Below, piece by piece: positions 43,171 to 52,727 of a DNA stretch of 64,000 nucleotides. Below the pieces are notes generated by a model, which was given only the letters and a program-made list of their open reading frames with translations, was not told the origin of the DNA and made no database searches. This DNA is from Taklimakanibacter lacteus (GTDB lineage: Bacteria > Pseudomonadota > Alphaproteobacteria > Rhizobiales > Aestuariivirgaceae), in contig QOZQ01000013.1 of NCBI GenBank assembly GCA_003576695.1, forward strand, positions 1 through 64,000, in the 5' to 3' direction. The position numbers and the translations under genes are program-made. Position 1 is the stretch's first letter. Every line of letters begins with the position of its first letter.

Positions 43171-44711
43171 GTGAAGGCATCCATCACATCACGCTGATCA
43201 CCCGCAAGGTGCAGGCCAATGTCGATTTCTATGTCGGCTTCCTCGGCCTGCGTCTCGTCAAACGCACGGGAGGCTATGAGGACGCCACGCAGCTCCATCT
43301 CGTTTATGGCGACCGCAAAGGCTCGCCCGGAACACTGATCACTTTCCTCGTGTGGGAGGACGGCTCACCGGGCAGGGCGGGTCACGGGCAGGTTGGCGAG
43401 ATCGCGTTGGCGATCAATCCGGCAAGCATGGGTTTCTGGCTCGAACGCGCCTTGCGTTTCCAGGTGCCGGCCACAGGCCCGGCACCGGAGTTCGGCGAGC
43501 CGGTTTTACGCCTGCGCGACCCGGACGGCATCACCGTCAAACTTGTCGGCGCGGCCTTGCCGGCACCCGATCCCTGGACCGCTCGGGAAATCCCAGCCGG
43601 GCACGCCATAGGCAGGGTGCGCGCCGCCACCATCCTGTCGGCCACACCTGAGGAGACGCAGGCCTTCATCGAACGTCATTCGGGTTTCCGTCGGGCTGCC
43701 AGGGAAGGGACGATGACCCGGCTCGTCACGGCGCAAGGCGATGCGATCGATATCCAGGACGCCCATGGCTTCTGGCCCGGCGCCCCCGGAACGGGGACGG
43801 CCGATCACGTCGCCTTGCGCGCCACCGACCTCACAGAACTCCACCAGCTGGAACGGAGCCTCGCCCGCCTGAACTCCAGCCCGACGAAGCTGCATGACCG
43901 CAAATATTTCTCATCGCTCTATGTGCGCGAGCCGGGCGGCACATTGCTCGAATTCGCAACCGATGAACCGGGCTTCACCATCGATGAGCCGCTTGCGACA
44001 TTGGGCAGCCGACTTTTTGTTCCACCACAGGCAGCGGACCAGGCCCGCGACCTGGAGACGCTCTTGCCGCAATTCGCAGAGCCGGGCGAGTCGCGGGTGA
44101 TCTATCGCGACCTGCCCTTCATCCATCGCTTCAACATGCCCACGGATCCTGATGGCAATACTATCGTGCTGCTGCATGGCACGGGCGGAAATGAAGCCGA
44201 TCTCATGCCGCTCGCGCGCCGCATTGCGCCACGGGCAACGCTTCTGGGCGTGCGCGGCCGCAGCACGGAAGAGGGCATCCTGCGCTGGTTCCGACGCTTG
44301 TCGCCGATGAGCTTCGATCAGGCCGATATCCGCTTTGAGGCCGAAGCTTTCGCCGCTTTCCTTGCCGAAGCTGTCGCCGCCTATGGGCTTACCCCTGAGA
44401 AGATGACCTGTCTCGGCTATTCGAATGGCGCCAATCTGCTGGCGGCGATGATGCTGCTGCATCCGGGACAGGTCCGGCGCGCGATGCTGCTGCGCCCGGC
44501 CATGGTGCTGGAAGAGACGCCTGAGGCCGATCTCTCGAATGCCTGGCTATTGATGCTTTCGGGCCGCAGCGATCCCTATGGCACACTGGGCGCAAAGCTC
44601 GAGCAGGCTTTACGAGCGTCAGGTGCCGCCGTTGACGCGCGGATCATCGCCGCGGGCCACGAGCTGACCGCGGCTGACCGGGAGGCCTGTGCAGCCTGGC
44701 TGAAGCCGTAA
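43167..44711 (+). CDS. fusion of a ring-cleaving VOC dioxygenase and an alpha/beta hydrolase (MhqO-MhqD-like)
   Basis: A 514-residue protein with two enzymes in one chain. Residues 1-310 are two VOC (glyoxalase-like) modules with the metal ligands His in GIHHITLI, His in TADHVALRATDL and Glu in GGTLLEFATDEPG, as in MhqO/LinE-type hydroquinone dioxygenases. Residues about 325-514 are a phospholipase/carboxylesterase-type hydrolase: TIVLLHGTGGNEADLMPLA, nucleophile GYSNGANL, then the Asp of SGRSDPYG and His of AGHELT. In Bacillus the two parts are separate genes of the mhq quinone-stress regulon. GTG start. Confidence 0.88.
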   Translation: MSEGIHHITLITRKVQANVDFYVGFLGLRLVKRTGGYEDATQLHLVYGDRKGSPGTLITFLVWEDGSPGRAGHGQVGEIALAINPASMGFWLERALRFQVPATGPAPEFGEPVLRLRDPDGITVKLVGAALPAPDPWTAREIPAGHAIGRVRAATILSATPEETQAFIERHSGFRRAAREGTMTRLVTAQGDAIDIQDAHGFWPGAPGTGTADHVALRATDLTELHQLERSLARLNSSPTKLHDRKYFSSLYVREPGGTLLEFATDEPGFTIDEPLATLGSRLFVPPQAADQARDLETLLPQFAEPGESRVIYRDLPFIHRFNMPTDPDGNTIVLLHGTGGNEADLMPLARRIAPRATLLGVRGRSTEEGILRWFRRLSPMSFDQADIRFEAEAFAAFLAEAVAAYGLTPEKMTCLGYSNGANLLAAMMLLHPGQVRRAMLLRPAMVLEETPEADLSNAWLLMLSGRSDPYGTLGAKLEQALRASGAAVDARIIAAGHELTAADREACAAWLKP

Positions 44712-44718
44712 GGCTTCA
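44701..44718. terminator. mini-hairpin over convergent stop codons
   Basis: TGAAGCC (44701-44707) pairs with GGCTTCA (44712-44718) around 4 bases. The stops of the VOC fusion gene and the cyclase gene lie in the loop side and outer arm. Possible bidirectional end signal, comparable to 39861-39887. Confidence 0.3.
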
Positions 44719-45615
44719 TGCGTTCAGATGCGCATGTGCTCGAACGGGAAAAGTCCCCATGCCCTTGATCTTCGGCGGCACGGCGGTGAACCGGAAACCT
44801 GAGGCAGGCAGCGCCGCAAGCCCGGTCAGGTGCTCCACGATCGGGATCTCAGCCGCCAGCAATATCGAATGAACCGGGCGCGCGCCGCCCGATATGTCGT
44901 CGATATTGAGCGAATCGATTCCGACCAGCAGCGCGCCCTGATCGCGCAGATAGAGAGCCGCTTTCTCGGTGAGGAACGGATGTCCCTCGAAATAGCGGTC
45001 GGTCCGCCAATGCCGATCCCAACCGGTATGGACGAGGACGGCGTGACCGGCGCAGTCGACAGGGGCGAAATGATGCCAATCGATCGCGCGCTCAATGGCG
45101 CCGGTTACACGCACAACGACGCCTGGCACGTCCGATACTTTGCGCAGCGCGAGCTCGGTCAGATCATGCCCGTCGGCATAGCGATGGAACGGCACGTCGA
45201 TATAGGTGCCGGTATTCGAGACCATCTCGATCCTGCCGATCTGGAACTCAGTGCCGGCCGCATAGACCTTGCGTGACTGCTCACGTGACAGGTGATCGCA
45301 GATGAGGGGCGCGGGCAGGCCTTTATAGGTGATCATGCCGCTCTCGATCACATGGCTCAGATCGACGACCGTGCCGCTGGTCCCGTCGGAAAGTTCAGCA
45401 GATCCCGCGGCACGCTTGTGGCGCTCCTCGATCACCTTCTTATTGAGGATGCGCACCGTTCCGACCATGAGCAGGCGCAGATCCTTGATGATATAGGCGG
45501 CGAGCGCATCATCGGAGATGTCGTCACCGTCGATATCGAGACGGAAGTCCTGTCCCTGTATGCCGCCGCCATTCGAGAATTCCACCTCGAAGTCAAAGCA
45601 AACGCGCTTGTCCAT
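44716..45615 (-). CDS. cyclase-family protein with an N-terminal extra domain and altered metal site
   Basis: A 299-residue protein. Residues 80-299 are a cyclase/kynurenine-formamidase-like domain (TVVDLSHVIESGMITYKGLP). The family's metal motif HxGTHxDxPxH reads NTGTYIDVPFH here, so two of the histidines are replaced by Asn and Tyr, while the Asp and last His remain. Residues 1-75 (FEVEFSNGGGIQGQDFRLDI, VGTVRILNKKVIEERHKR) form a separate small domain I cannot name. The gene starts directly after the stop of the 112-residue gene. Confidence 0.8.
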   Translation of the reverse strand: MDKRVCFDFEVEFSNGGGIQGQDFRLDIDGDDISDDALAAYIIKDLRLLMVGTVRILNKKVIEERHKRAAGSAELSDGTSGTVVDLSHVIESGMITYKGLPAPLICDHLSREQSRKVYAAGTEFQIGRIEMVSNTGTYIDVPFHRYADGHDLTELALRKVSDVPGVVVRVTGAIERAIDWHHFAPVDCAGHAVLVHTGWDRHWRTDRYFEGHPFLTEKAALYLRDQGALLVGIDSLNIDDISGGARPVHSILLAAEIPIVEHLTGLAALPASGFRFTAVPPKIKGMGTFPVRAHAHLNA

Positions 45616-45954
45616 TCATGCGTCTCCCGATTGGGGGGCGGGCGCCAGCGCCGGCCAGTCTTGCTCGAGGGCCGTTGCCGGCGTCGCGATATAGCGATCG
45701 AGATGGTCGCGGCCACGGAAACCGTTGTCCAGCACCAGGCAGTCCTCGCCATAGACATGCCAGAGGGAGCGCAGCTCGGCCGGAGTCTGGTCCGTCACTC
45801 TCAGCTCCTCGACCGATGCACGGATGCGCGCTTCGGCGTAAGCGCGTGCCGCTGAGAGCGTGGCAAAGCCGTCGACGCGGCGCTCAGCGCCGGGTTCGCC
45901 CATATGGGCGAGGTCGAGAACGAGGACGGAGAAGGCATCAGCCCGGGGCTTCAT
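45616..45954 (-). CDS. hypothetical protein cotranscribed with the cyclase gene
   Basis: A 112-residue soluble protein of unknown function. Central helix (LSAARAYAEARIRASVEELR) followed by LRSLWHVYGEDCLVLD and GRDHLDRYIATPATALEQDW. The stop codon is adjacent to the cyclase ATG with no gap, so the two are very probably translated together and functionally linked. Confidence 0.7.
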   Translation of the reverse strand: MKPRADAFSVLVLDLAHMGEPGAERRVDGFATLSAARAYAEARIRASVEELRVTDQTPAELRSLWHVYGEDCLVLDNGFRGRDHLDRYIATPATALEQDWPALAPAPQSGDA

Positions 45955-46010
45955 CCCGCCCGCCCTTCATTCGCATAATGTATATTATGGAATATTTCTG
46001 GATGACGGCA

Positions 46011-46051
46011 AAGCCGGCAAAGCCTTTGAATTGGCTGGGCTTTGCCGGCTT
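46011..46051 (-). terminator. 14-bp hairpin after the 823-residue protein gene
   Basis: AAGCCGGCAAAGCC (46011-46024) pairs perfectly with GGCTTTGCCGGCTT (46038-46051). It begins 6 bases beyond the stop codon of the long minus-strand unit. There is no T run, so it may stabilise the transcript end as much as terminate it. A small CATAAT/ATTATG palindrome lies at 45974-45989. Confidence 0.5.
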
Positions 46052-46057
46052 CCGCTT

Positions 46058-48529
46058 TCAGCGCGGGATTTCCTGCTTGGGCCATGATGGGCTTGGGCAC
46101 TTGCCGCCCGTCGTGCTCGTCTGGTTGTAGAAGTTCACGCAATCGAACCAGTATGGCGTCTGCGTCGCCCATGGCGTCGTGCCGAATCTCGCATGCAGCA
46201 CGTCATAGGCCGCCTTCGAATATTTGCCGTGGCCGCCATGCCAGTTGCAGCCATAGCGCGTGGTCTTGATCGCCAGCGCCAGCGCCTCGGCCGCCGAGGC
46301 ATCTTCCTTGCGGGCCGTCTTGCCCCATTTGGTCGCCGCCGTCGCCAGCAGCTTGGGCGCGCTCGGCATCTGGCTCAGCGCCTTGATCTCGCTCCAGCTG
46401 ACGCTCTTGACCACGGGATGCGCCTTGAGGACGCTTTCACGCTTCCTGGCGAGGTCCGCCACGGCATTGGCCTCGAGCACGGGCTCGAGCGATTTCGCCG
46501 ACCATGACGCACGCTCGACGCCGGTGATACTGTCGAAGTCGTTGCGCAGGCCGCCCAGCAGCCGGTCCGTCTCGAACGGGCACCACCAGTTCTTGTCGTT
46601 GTGATCGAAGGAATCGAGCGCCGTAACATCACCGCCGCTGGTCATGGTGATCGGTTCCCAGATGCCGGGCGCATTGACCAGGATGCCCATGCGCGGCGTG
46701 CGCAATATGGTTAACAGCCGGCGGTTCGCCTCATTCGCCTTTGGATAATCCGTCGCCACCTTGTCGGCGACCGCCTTCACTTCCGGATTGAGCGCATAGA
46801 GCTCATCGGTGAAGGATTTTTCCGGCGCGCGACCACGCGCAAAGAGTCTTGTCCAGGCCGTGCGGACGAACAGCGCGCGCTCATCGCGATTGAACAAGGT
46901 CTCGTTCTTCGCCATGGCCCGCAGGTCCTTGGCAGGCAGGAAGTTGAGCAGCGCGGCGCCGGTCTTCTCCGTGTCATGGGAAAGCGCCTTTTCCCATTGC
47001 GCCCGGTCTTCCGCCGCCCACATGCCGATCTCGGCCAGCACGCCGGCGGTTCCCTGGCCATTGCTCAACGAGGCCCAGAGATCATCCTTCAGGAGCTGAT
47101 CGCGGAACGTGCGGGCCTCCTCGACCATGCCCTGCCCGATCAGATACTGGCCGAACGGCACGAGCGCATTCTGCGTATAGGCGTTGGACTTCTTGAACGG
47201 ATAGGCATCAAGCCCGCCATAGATCTCGTCGAATTTCCCGGCCAGCGCCGAAAGCCTGACCGCATGGGTGAGGAACGTTCCGGCAGCCGCCGTCTCAGGC
47301 GCCGTGCCGCAGCTGTCATTCGCCGCTTTGGCCGCGGCCTGCGCCTTGTCCCACAGTGCCTTGCGGCTGGCATCGTCGGGCCTGGCTTTCAGAGCCTCGA
47401 AGACATCCTTGGCCAAGGGCGGCGTGCCGGCGACGAGGGCCAGCGACCGGTCGACCAGCGACTGGGTGCGCGCTTCCCATTTCGGCCCGATGAACTGCCA
47501 GGGCGCTTTCGTATAATACTCCTGCGCCGTCTGACCGCCGATCATCCACGGCACCATGGCATGCTGGCGCGTGGCATCGACAATCGCCTTGGAGATGGTC
47601 GGGTTCTCCGGCAGCTTGCCATCCAGCCACCAGTCGTCGGCCTTGGCCCGAATGCCGACGAAATCGATATCATAGAGCGCCCGCCCATATTCCTTGGCGA
47701 GCTGCGGCGAGGCCTGGATGTCCTTGGTCGGCTTGTCGAGGACGGCAATCGTATCGTTGATGAGGCCGCTCCAGCCGGGTGCGGTGTCCTCGAGATTGGC
47801 GATATAGCCGAGGAGCTCCTGGGTGATGCCATGCACGCCGGCGAGTGCCGGATCGGCAAGGATGGCTTTGGCCTCGGCCCGCGCTTCGGCGAGCTGTTTT
47901 CCATTGGCGAGGATATTCGCCACCATGTAGCGCGCGGCACCCTTATGCGGCGACGCGGAGGCGCCGATCGCCTTGTAGAGATCGACCGCCTTGGTGCGGT
48001 CCGTGTAGAAGGCGAGCGTTGCCGACTGATAGGCGCGATCCGCCTCCTGCAGCTCCTTGACCGGCGATTGCTGGTCGCTGAGCGGGCCGGGCAGCTCGGC
48101 GATCTTCTCGCCATCGCAGGCGGCGAGCACCGCCAGCTGCACGGTGAGCCACTGCTTCACATAAGGACTGGTCTTGCCGAGATCGGCTATGCGCTTTTCC
48201 AGCACCTCGCGCGGATAACCGAGCCGGCACTCATAGCCATAGTAGTTCGGCTGTTTCGCCTCGGGCAGGATTGCGGCGGTGAGCCTCTTGAAGGCATCGG
48301 AATCCTGCCAGGAGGAATAGCTGCCATAATCGGGATCGATCATCGGATCACCGAGGCCCTTCAGCACGCGATAGGTGCGCGCCGAGAACGGCTCGCGCGC
48401 ATAAAGGTCGATCGCGCTCGTAATCTTGGCTTCATCGCGCGCTGAACCATCGGGACAGGCCTGCTGCGCCAGCAAGGGCGTGGAGCCGAACGCCAGGAGG
48501 GCGACCAGGGAAACGATCCGGCGGGACAT
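46058..48529 (-). CDS. large secreted protein of unknown function
   Basis: An 823-residue protein with a signal peptide (about 1-21, ending LLAQQ). The mature chain is mostly helical and resembles degenerate TPR-like helical pairs in the first 500 residues (DRAYQSATLAFYTDRTKAVD, YMVANILANGKQLAEARAEA). The end is distinctive: TRYGCNWHGGHGKYSKAAYD, then WATQTPYWFDCVNFYNQ, with several cysteines that may pair in the periplasm. I recognise no family. It starts 15 bases after the MBL gene with a GGGGAG site, so it is the last gene of the tmk-holB-metG unit. Confidence 0.75.
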   Translation of the reverse strand: MSRRIVSLVALLAFGSTPLLAQQACPDGSARDEAKITSAIDLYAREPFSARTYRVLKGLGDPMIDPDYGSYSSWQDSDAFKRLTAAILPEAKQPNYYGYECRLGYPREVLEKRIADLGKTSPYVKQWLTVQLAVLAACDGEKIAELPGPLSDQQSPVKELQEADRAYQSATLAFYTDRTKAVDLYKAIGASASPHKGAARYMVANILANGKQLAEARAEAKAILADPALAGVHGITQELLGYIANLEDTAPGWSGLINDTIAVLDKPTKDIQASPQLAKEYGRALYDIDFVGIRAKADDWWLDGKLPENPTISKAIVDATRQHAMVPWMIGGQTAQEYYTKAPWQFIGPKWEARTQSLVDRSLALVAGTPPLAKDVFEALKARPDDASRKALWDKAQAAAKAANDSCGTAPETAAAGTFLTHAVRLSALAGKFDEIYGGLDAYPFKKSNAYTQNALVPFGQYLIGQGMVEEARTFRDQLLKDDLWASLSNGQGTAGVLAEIGMWAAEDRAQWEKALSHDTEKTGAALLNFLPAKDLRAMAKNETLFNRDERALFVRTAWTRLFARGRAPEKSFTDELYALNPEVKAVADKVATDYPKANEANRRLLTILRTPRMGILVNAPGIWEPITMTSGGDVTALDSFDHNDKNWWCPFETDRLLGGLRNDFDSITGVERASWSAKSLEPVLEANAVADLARKRESVLKAHPVVKSVSWSEIKALSQMPSAPKLLATAATKWGKTARKEDASAAEALALAIKTTRYGCNWHGGHGKYSKAAYDVLHARFGTTPWATQTPYWFDCVNFYNQTSTTGGKCPSPSWPKQEIPR

Positions 48530-48544
48530 GGGCTACTCCCCTTC

Positions 48545-49339
48545 TCAAAACGGCAGAATCATACCGTCATAAGCGGGTTCGATATAGGGGGGAAGCTCGC
48601 GTTTCAGGGTGGCGAAATCGAGGTCGATATGCATGTTGGTGAGGACGGCGCGCTTCGGCTTCAGCCGCTCGATCCAGGCCAGCGTCTCGGGCAGGCTGAA
48701 ATGGCTCGGATGCGGGACCGGCCGCAGCGCATCGACCACCCACAGATCGAGGCCGCTCAACGCGGCGAGGCTCGCTTCGGGGATGGCGTTCACATCCGGT
48801 GTATAGGCCATATTGCCGACCCGGAAGCCGAGCGCGTCGATATTGCCGTGATGGACCACGAAAGGCAGGGCCCGGATCGCGCCCCCCTTCCCCACGATCT
48901 CGACCGGTTCGCCGGCGGTGATGCGGTTGAGGCGCAGGATCGGCGGATAGTCGCTGCCCGGCGCCGTGATGAAGCAATAGCCGAACCGGCTGACCAGGAG
49001 ACTGGCGGTCTTCTCGTCCGCCCAGATCGGTATGAGATGGCGCTGGCGCAGATAGAAGGCCCGCAGCTCATCGATGCCATGCGTATGGTCGGCATGCTCG
49101 TGGGTGAAGAGGACGGCATCGAGCGCGTCCGTGCCGGTGGACAGCATCTGGTCGCGCAGATCGGGCGATGTGTCGATGAGGACTTGCGTCTCGCCACCCG
49201 CGGCCGCGAGGCGGAGCAGGATCGAGCAGCGCCGCCGCCGGTTTCTGGGATTCTCCGGATCGCACAGGCCCCAATTGTTGCCGATGCGCGGAACCCCACC
49301 CGATGAGCCGCAGCCCAATATGGTGAGCGACCCGGCCAT
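48545..49339 (-). CDS. MBL-fold metallo-hydrolase (PhnP-like)
   Basis: A 264-residue metallo-beta-lactamase-fold phosphodiesterase. The metal motif is THEHADHTHG (HxHxDH), preceded by LTILGCGSSGGVPRIG and with later ligands in PYxPDVN-like AYTPDVNAIP and NMHIDLDF. Related to PhnP, which opens cyclic phosphodiesters. It is 3 bases from tatD, an arrangement conserved in alphaproteobacteria next to metG. Confidence 0.9.
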   Translation of the reverse strand: MAGSLTILGCGSSGGVPRIGNNWGLCDPENPRNRRRRCSILLRLAAAGGETQVLIDTSPDLRDQMLSTGTDALDAVLFTHEHADHTHGIDELRAFYLRQRHLIPIWADEKTASLLVSRFGYCFITAPGSDYPPILRLNRITAGEPVEIVGKGGAIRALPFVVHHGNIDALGFRVGNMAYTPDVNAIPEASLAALSGLDLWVVDALRPVPHPSHFSLPETLAWIERLKPKRAVLTNMHIDLDFATLKRELPPYIEPAYDGMILPF

Positions 49340-49342
49340 GGA

Positions 49343-50137
49343 TCACGGCACCCAGCCGGGCTTCGGCACCTTGTCGAACAAAGCGAAGAAATTGCGGCTC
49401 GTGGCATTCGCCATCTCCTCAGCCGTCACCGCCTTGACCTCCGCCAGTTTCTCGAGCGTCTTCACGACAAAAGCGGGCTCGTTCGATTTGCCCCGGTACG
49501 GCACCGGCGCGAGATAGGGCGCGTCTGTTTCGACCAGAAGACGGTCCATGGGCACTTCGCGTGCCGTCTCCCTGATGTCCTCGGCATTCTTGTAGGTGAG
49601 GATGCCGGAAAGCGAGACATAGGCGCCGACCTTGAGGCCGCGGCGCGCCAGCTCCGCTTTCGACGAAAAGCAATGCAGGAGCGGCTTGAACGCACCCTTT
49701 CGCATCTCCTCTTCGAGGATGGCGGCAGTGTCGGCTTCCGCATTGCGGCTGTGGATAACGAGCGGCAGGCCGGTGCGGCGCGCCGCTTCGATATGGACGC
49801 GAAAGCTCCGGGCCTGGCTGTCGCGCGGGCTCAGATCATAGTGATAGTCGAGCCCTGCTTCGCCGATGCCGACCACTTTGGGATGCTGCGCCAGCCGCAC
49901 CAGATCGTCCGCCGTCACGTCGGGCTCCTCGGCGGCATTATGCGGATGCGTGCCGACCGTGCAGAAGACATTCTCATATTGCTCGGCCAGCGCCAGGACC
50001 TGGTCGAATTTCTTCACCCTGGTGCCGATCGAGAGCATGAGCCTGACCCCTGCCCCCTCGGCACGCGCGATCACACCGGCAAGGTCCTCGGCGAGGCCCG
50101 GATAGTCGAGATGGCAATGGCTGTCGACGACATTCAT
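49343..50137 (-). CDS. TatD-family metal-dependent hydrolase
   Basis: A 264-residue deoxyribonuclease-type TIM barrel. Metal ligands: [10 protein letters not shown], Glu in [28 protein letters not shown] and the last Asp in [11 protein letters not shown]. TatD enzymes process 3' DNA ends during repair. The ATG overlaps the metG stop by 4 bases. Confidence 0.93.
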   Translation of the reverse strand: MNVVDSHCHLDYPGLAEDLAGVIARAEGAGVRLMLSIGTRVKKFDQVLALAEQYENVFCTVGTHPHNAAEEPDVTADDLVRLAQHPKVVGIGEAGLDYHYDLSPRDSQARSFRVHIEAARRTGLPLVIHSRNAEADTAAILEEEMRKGAFKPLLHCFSSKAELARRGLKVGAYVSLSGILTYKNAEDIRETAREVPMDRLLVETDAPYLAPVPYRGKSNEPAFVVKTLEKLAEVKAVTAEEMANATSRNFFALFDKVPKPGWVP

Positions 50138-51681
50138 GCCGGCGCGTCGGCCTCGTCCACATAACGTGGGAAGACTGCGGCCGGTGCCGGCAGCGCGGTG
50201 TCGGAGACGAGACGTCCGGCATTGCCCAGTGCCGCAAAATCTCGCCTGTCTGCTGGGACCGCCAGCAGATCGAGCAGCTTGTTGGCCGAGACCGGCATAT
50301 AGGGCTGCGCCAGGATGCCGACCTGGCGCAGGATCTCGGCGGTCACATAGAGCACCGTTCCCATCCGCTCGGGATCCGTCTTCTTCAGCGCCCAGGGCTC
50401 CTGGCCGGCGAAATAACGGTTGGCATCGGCGACGACCTTCCAGATCGCGTCCAGCGCCTTATTGATCGCCTGAACGTCATGATGCGTGCGGCATTCGGCG
50501 AGAAGTGTATCGGTCGCGGCGAGAATGGCCTGATCTTCAGCCGAGAGCTTTCCGCAGGCGGGAACCTTGCCGCTGCAGTTCTTGCCGATCATCGACAGCG
50601 AGCGCTGCGCCAGATTGCCGAGATCGTTCGAAAGATCGGCATTGATGCGCGCGATGATCGCTTCGTGGCTGTAATTGCCGTCCTGGCCGAAGGGCACTTC
50701 GCGCAGGAAGAAATAGCGCACCTGGTCGACGCCATAGCGCGACACGAGCTCCGCCGGCGAGATGACATTGCCGACCGACTTCGACATCTTCTCGCCGCGG
50801 TTGAACAGGAAGCCATGGCCGAAGACGCGTTTGGGCAGCGGCAGGCCTGCCGACATCAGGAAGGCCGGCCAGTAGACGGCATGGAAGCGCACGATGTCCT
50901 TGCCGATGATATGCAGATCGGCCGGCCAGTAGTGGTTGCGTGGGCTCTTGTCCGGCCAGCCGGTGGCGGACAGATAATTGGTCAGGGCATCGAGCCACAC
51001 ATACATGATGTGGCCCTCTGCTCCCGGAACCGGTATGCCCCAGTCGAAGGTGGTGCGCGACACGGAGAGATCCTGCAGGCCGCCTTTGACGAAGCTCACG
51101 ACCTCATTGCGCCGCTCCGCCGGTCCGATGAAATCGGGCTGGTCGGCATAGAGCTTGAGGAGCTTGTCCTGATAGGCCGACAGCTTGAAGAAATAGCTCG
51201 CCTCCTCCACCCATTCGACCGGCGTGCCGGTCTTGGTGGAGAATTTCCTGCCGTCGCGGTCCTCGATCTCGTCGGCGCCGTAGAAGGCCTCATCGCGCAC
51301 CGAATACCAGCCGGAATAGTTCGACAGATAGATGTCGCCCGCCTCTTCCAGAAGCTTCCACAAAGCGCTGACGGTCTTCTTGTGCCGGGCATCCGTGGTG
51401 CGGATGAAATCGTCATTCGCACAGCCAAGCAGCGCCACCATGTCCTTGAAGAGCTGCGCCATTTCGTCGACGAAGTCGGCGGCGGTGCGGCCCTGTTTGC
51501 GTGCCGTCTGCTCGATCTTCTGGCCATGCTCGTCGGTGCCGGTGAGGAACATCACGTCGTAGCCGTCGAGCCGCTTGAAGCGCGCAAGCGCATCCGTCGC
51601 CAGCACCTCATAGGCATGGCCGATATGGGGAGCGCCATTCGGATAGGAAATGGCGGTGGTGATGTAGAACTTCTTCGTCAC
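50134..51681 (-). CDS. metG: Methionyl-tRNA synthetase
   Basis: A 515-residue class I synthetase charging tRNA-Met. The HIGH motif is in [20 protein letters not shown] and KMSKS in [10 protein letters not shown]. The CP domain has no cysteine knuckles, as in the zinc-less short form, and there is no C-terminal tRNA-binding (EMAP) domain. It follows holB after 17 bases. Confidence 0.97.
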   Translation of the reverse strand: MTKKFYITTAISYPNGAPHIGHAYEVLATDALARFKRLDGYDVMFLTGTDEHGQKIEQTARKQGRTAADFVDEMAQLFKDMVALLGCANDDFIRTTDARHKKTVSALWKLLEEAGDIYLSNYSGWYSVRDEAFYGADEIEDRDGRKFSTKTGTPVEWVEEASYFFKLSAYQDKLLKLYADQPDFIGPAERRNEVVSFVKGGLQDLSVSRTTFDWGIPVPGAEGHIMYVWLDALTNYLSATGWPDKSPRNHYWPADLHIIGKDIVRFHAVYWPAFLMSAGLPLPKRVFGHGFLFNRGEKMSKSVGNVISPAELVSRYGVDQVRYFFLREVPFGQDGNYSHEAIIARINADLSNDLGNLAQRSLSMIGKNCSGKVPACGKLSAEDQAILAATDTLLAECRTHHDVQAINKALDAIWKVVADANRYFAGQEPWALKKTDPERMGTVLYVTAEILRQVGILAQPYMPVSANKLLDLLAVPADRRDFAALGNAGRLVSDTALPAPAAVFPRYVDEADAPA

Positions 51682-51698
51682 TCGGAATTCTCGATTAA

Positions 51699-52727
51699 TT
51701 ACGCGGCTTTAGCCGATCCGAGAACGGTCAGCGCATCAAGGATCGTCTGGCGGCGGTCGAGGTTTAGGGCATTTGCCAGGCGAAGGGAATGCCCGATCTC
51801 CTCATGCGCGCGGGCAAGGGCGGCTCCCTCGCCGGCGATTGCCGCGCGCCGCGCCAGGTCGGCGACGAAGGTCAGCAGCAACTCGGTGAAGACCATAAAA
51901 TCCTCTGCCATGTCACGTCCCTGTAGCCCGTCCGCGATCGATATTTTGGCTGCGAGATCAAGGTTTTGCGAGCGAGACATGATCTGGCGCAGGAGGTCGA
52001 AATACTTCGCCCCTTGCGAGTTCAGAAGCTCGAGCGCCCGTCCCGGGCTGCCTTGCGAGAGGCGCACCGCCCGCTCGACCTCTTCGCCGCTCTGATCGGC
52101 CATCGGCCCGACGACGGAGATCGTGTCGGCCTGGCTCAAGGGGGCCAGATCGAGCCTCAGGCACCGCGAGCGGATCGTCGGCAGAAGCCGGCCGGCCTGG
52201 TGGCTGACCAGGACGAACAGCGAGCGCGCCGGCGGCTCCTCGAGAATCTTGAGCAGCGCATTGGCCGATTCGGTGTTGAGGTCCTCGGCCGCATCGACAA
52301 TGCAGATGCGCCAGCCCCCCTCGCCCGCTGTACGGCTGAAGAAGGCGCTGGCCCGGCGCACATCGTCGACCGCGATCTCGGATTTGAGCCGCTCGGCCTT
52401 GGCGTCATAAGCGCGTTCGAGGGTGATGAGATCGGCATGGCCTCTCGCCGCGATGCGGTGCGCAACGGGCGCTTCGGCCGGAACAAACAGGCCGGTGCGC
52501 TCCGCCGTCGCACGCGGACCGGGAAAGCTCAGGAGAAAGCGCGCCACGCGATAAGCGAGCGTCGCCTTGCCGATGCCGCGCGGCCCGGCGAGCAACCACG
52601 CATGATGCATGCGCCCCGACGCCCATTGCCGGATGAGCGTTTCCTCGGCCGCCTGGTGGCCTACGAGGTCGGTGCGCCGGCGCGGATGATGCTCCGTCTC
52701 GCGCGGATCTTCGGCGTCATCGCTCAT
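51699..52727 (-). CDS. holB: DNA polymerase III delta-prime subunit
   Basis: A 342-residue clamp-loader subunit. The P-loop region is [20 protein letters not shown], in which Thr/Ser after Lys is replaced by Ala, as expected for a subunit that does not hydrolyse ATP. The sensor region [21 protein letters not shown] and [19 protein letters not shown] with the SRC motif (IRSRCLRL) are clear. The zinc-binding cysteines of the E. coli protein are absent. The ATG overlaps the tmk stop by 4 bases. Confidence 0.94.
   Translation of the reverse strand: MSDDAEDPRETEHHPRRRTDLVGHQAAEETLIRQWASGRMHHAWLLAGPRGIGKATLAYRVARFLLSFPGPRATAERTGLFVPAEAPVAHRIAARGHADLITLERAYDAKAERLKSEIAVDDVRRASAFFSRTAGEGGWRICIVDAAEDLNTESANALLKILEEPPARSLFVLVSHQAGRLLPTIRSRCLRLDLAPLSQADTISVVGPMADQSGEEVERAVRLSQGSPGRALELLNSQGAKYFDLLRQIMSRSQNLDLAAKISIADGLQGRDMAEDFMVFTELLLTFVADLARRAAIAGEGAALARAHEEIGHSLRLANALNLDRRQTILDALTVLGSAKAA

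Noticed and set aside
46976-48445. 489-codon open frame on the plus strand opposite the 823-residue protein
   Set aside because: This was weighed seriously because the minus-strand protein is unknown, but that one has a signal peptide, a ribosome site and normal composition, and the opposite frame has none of these.
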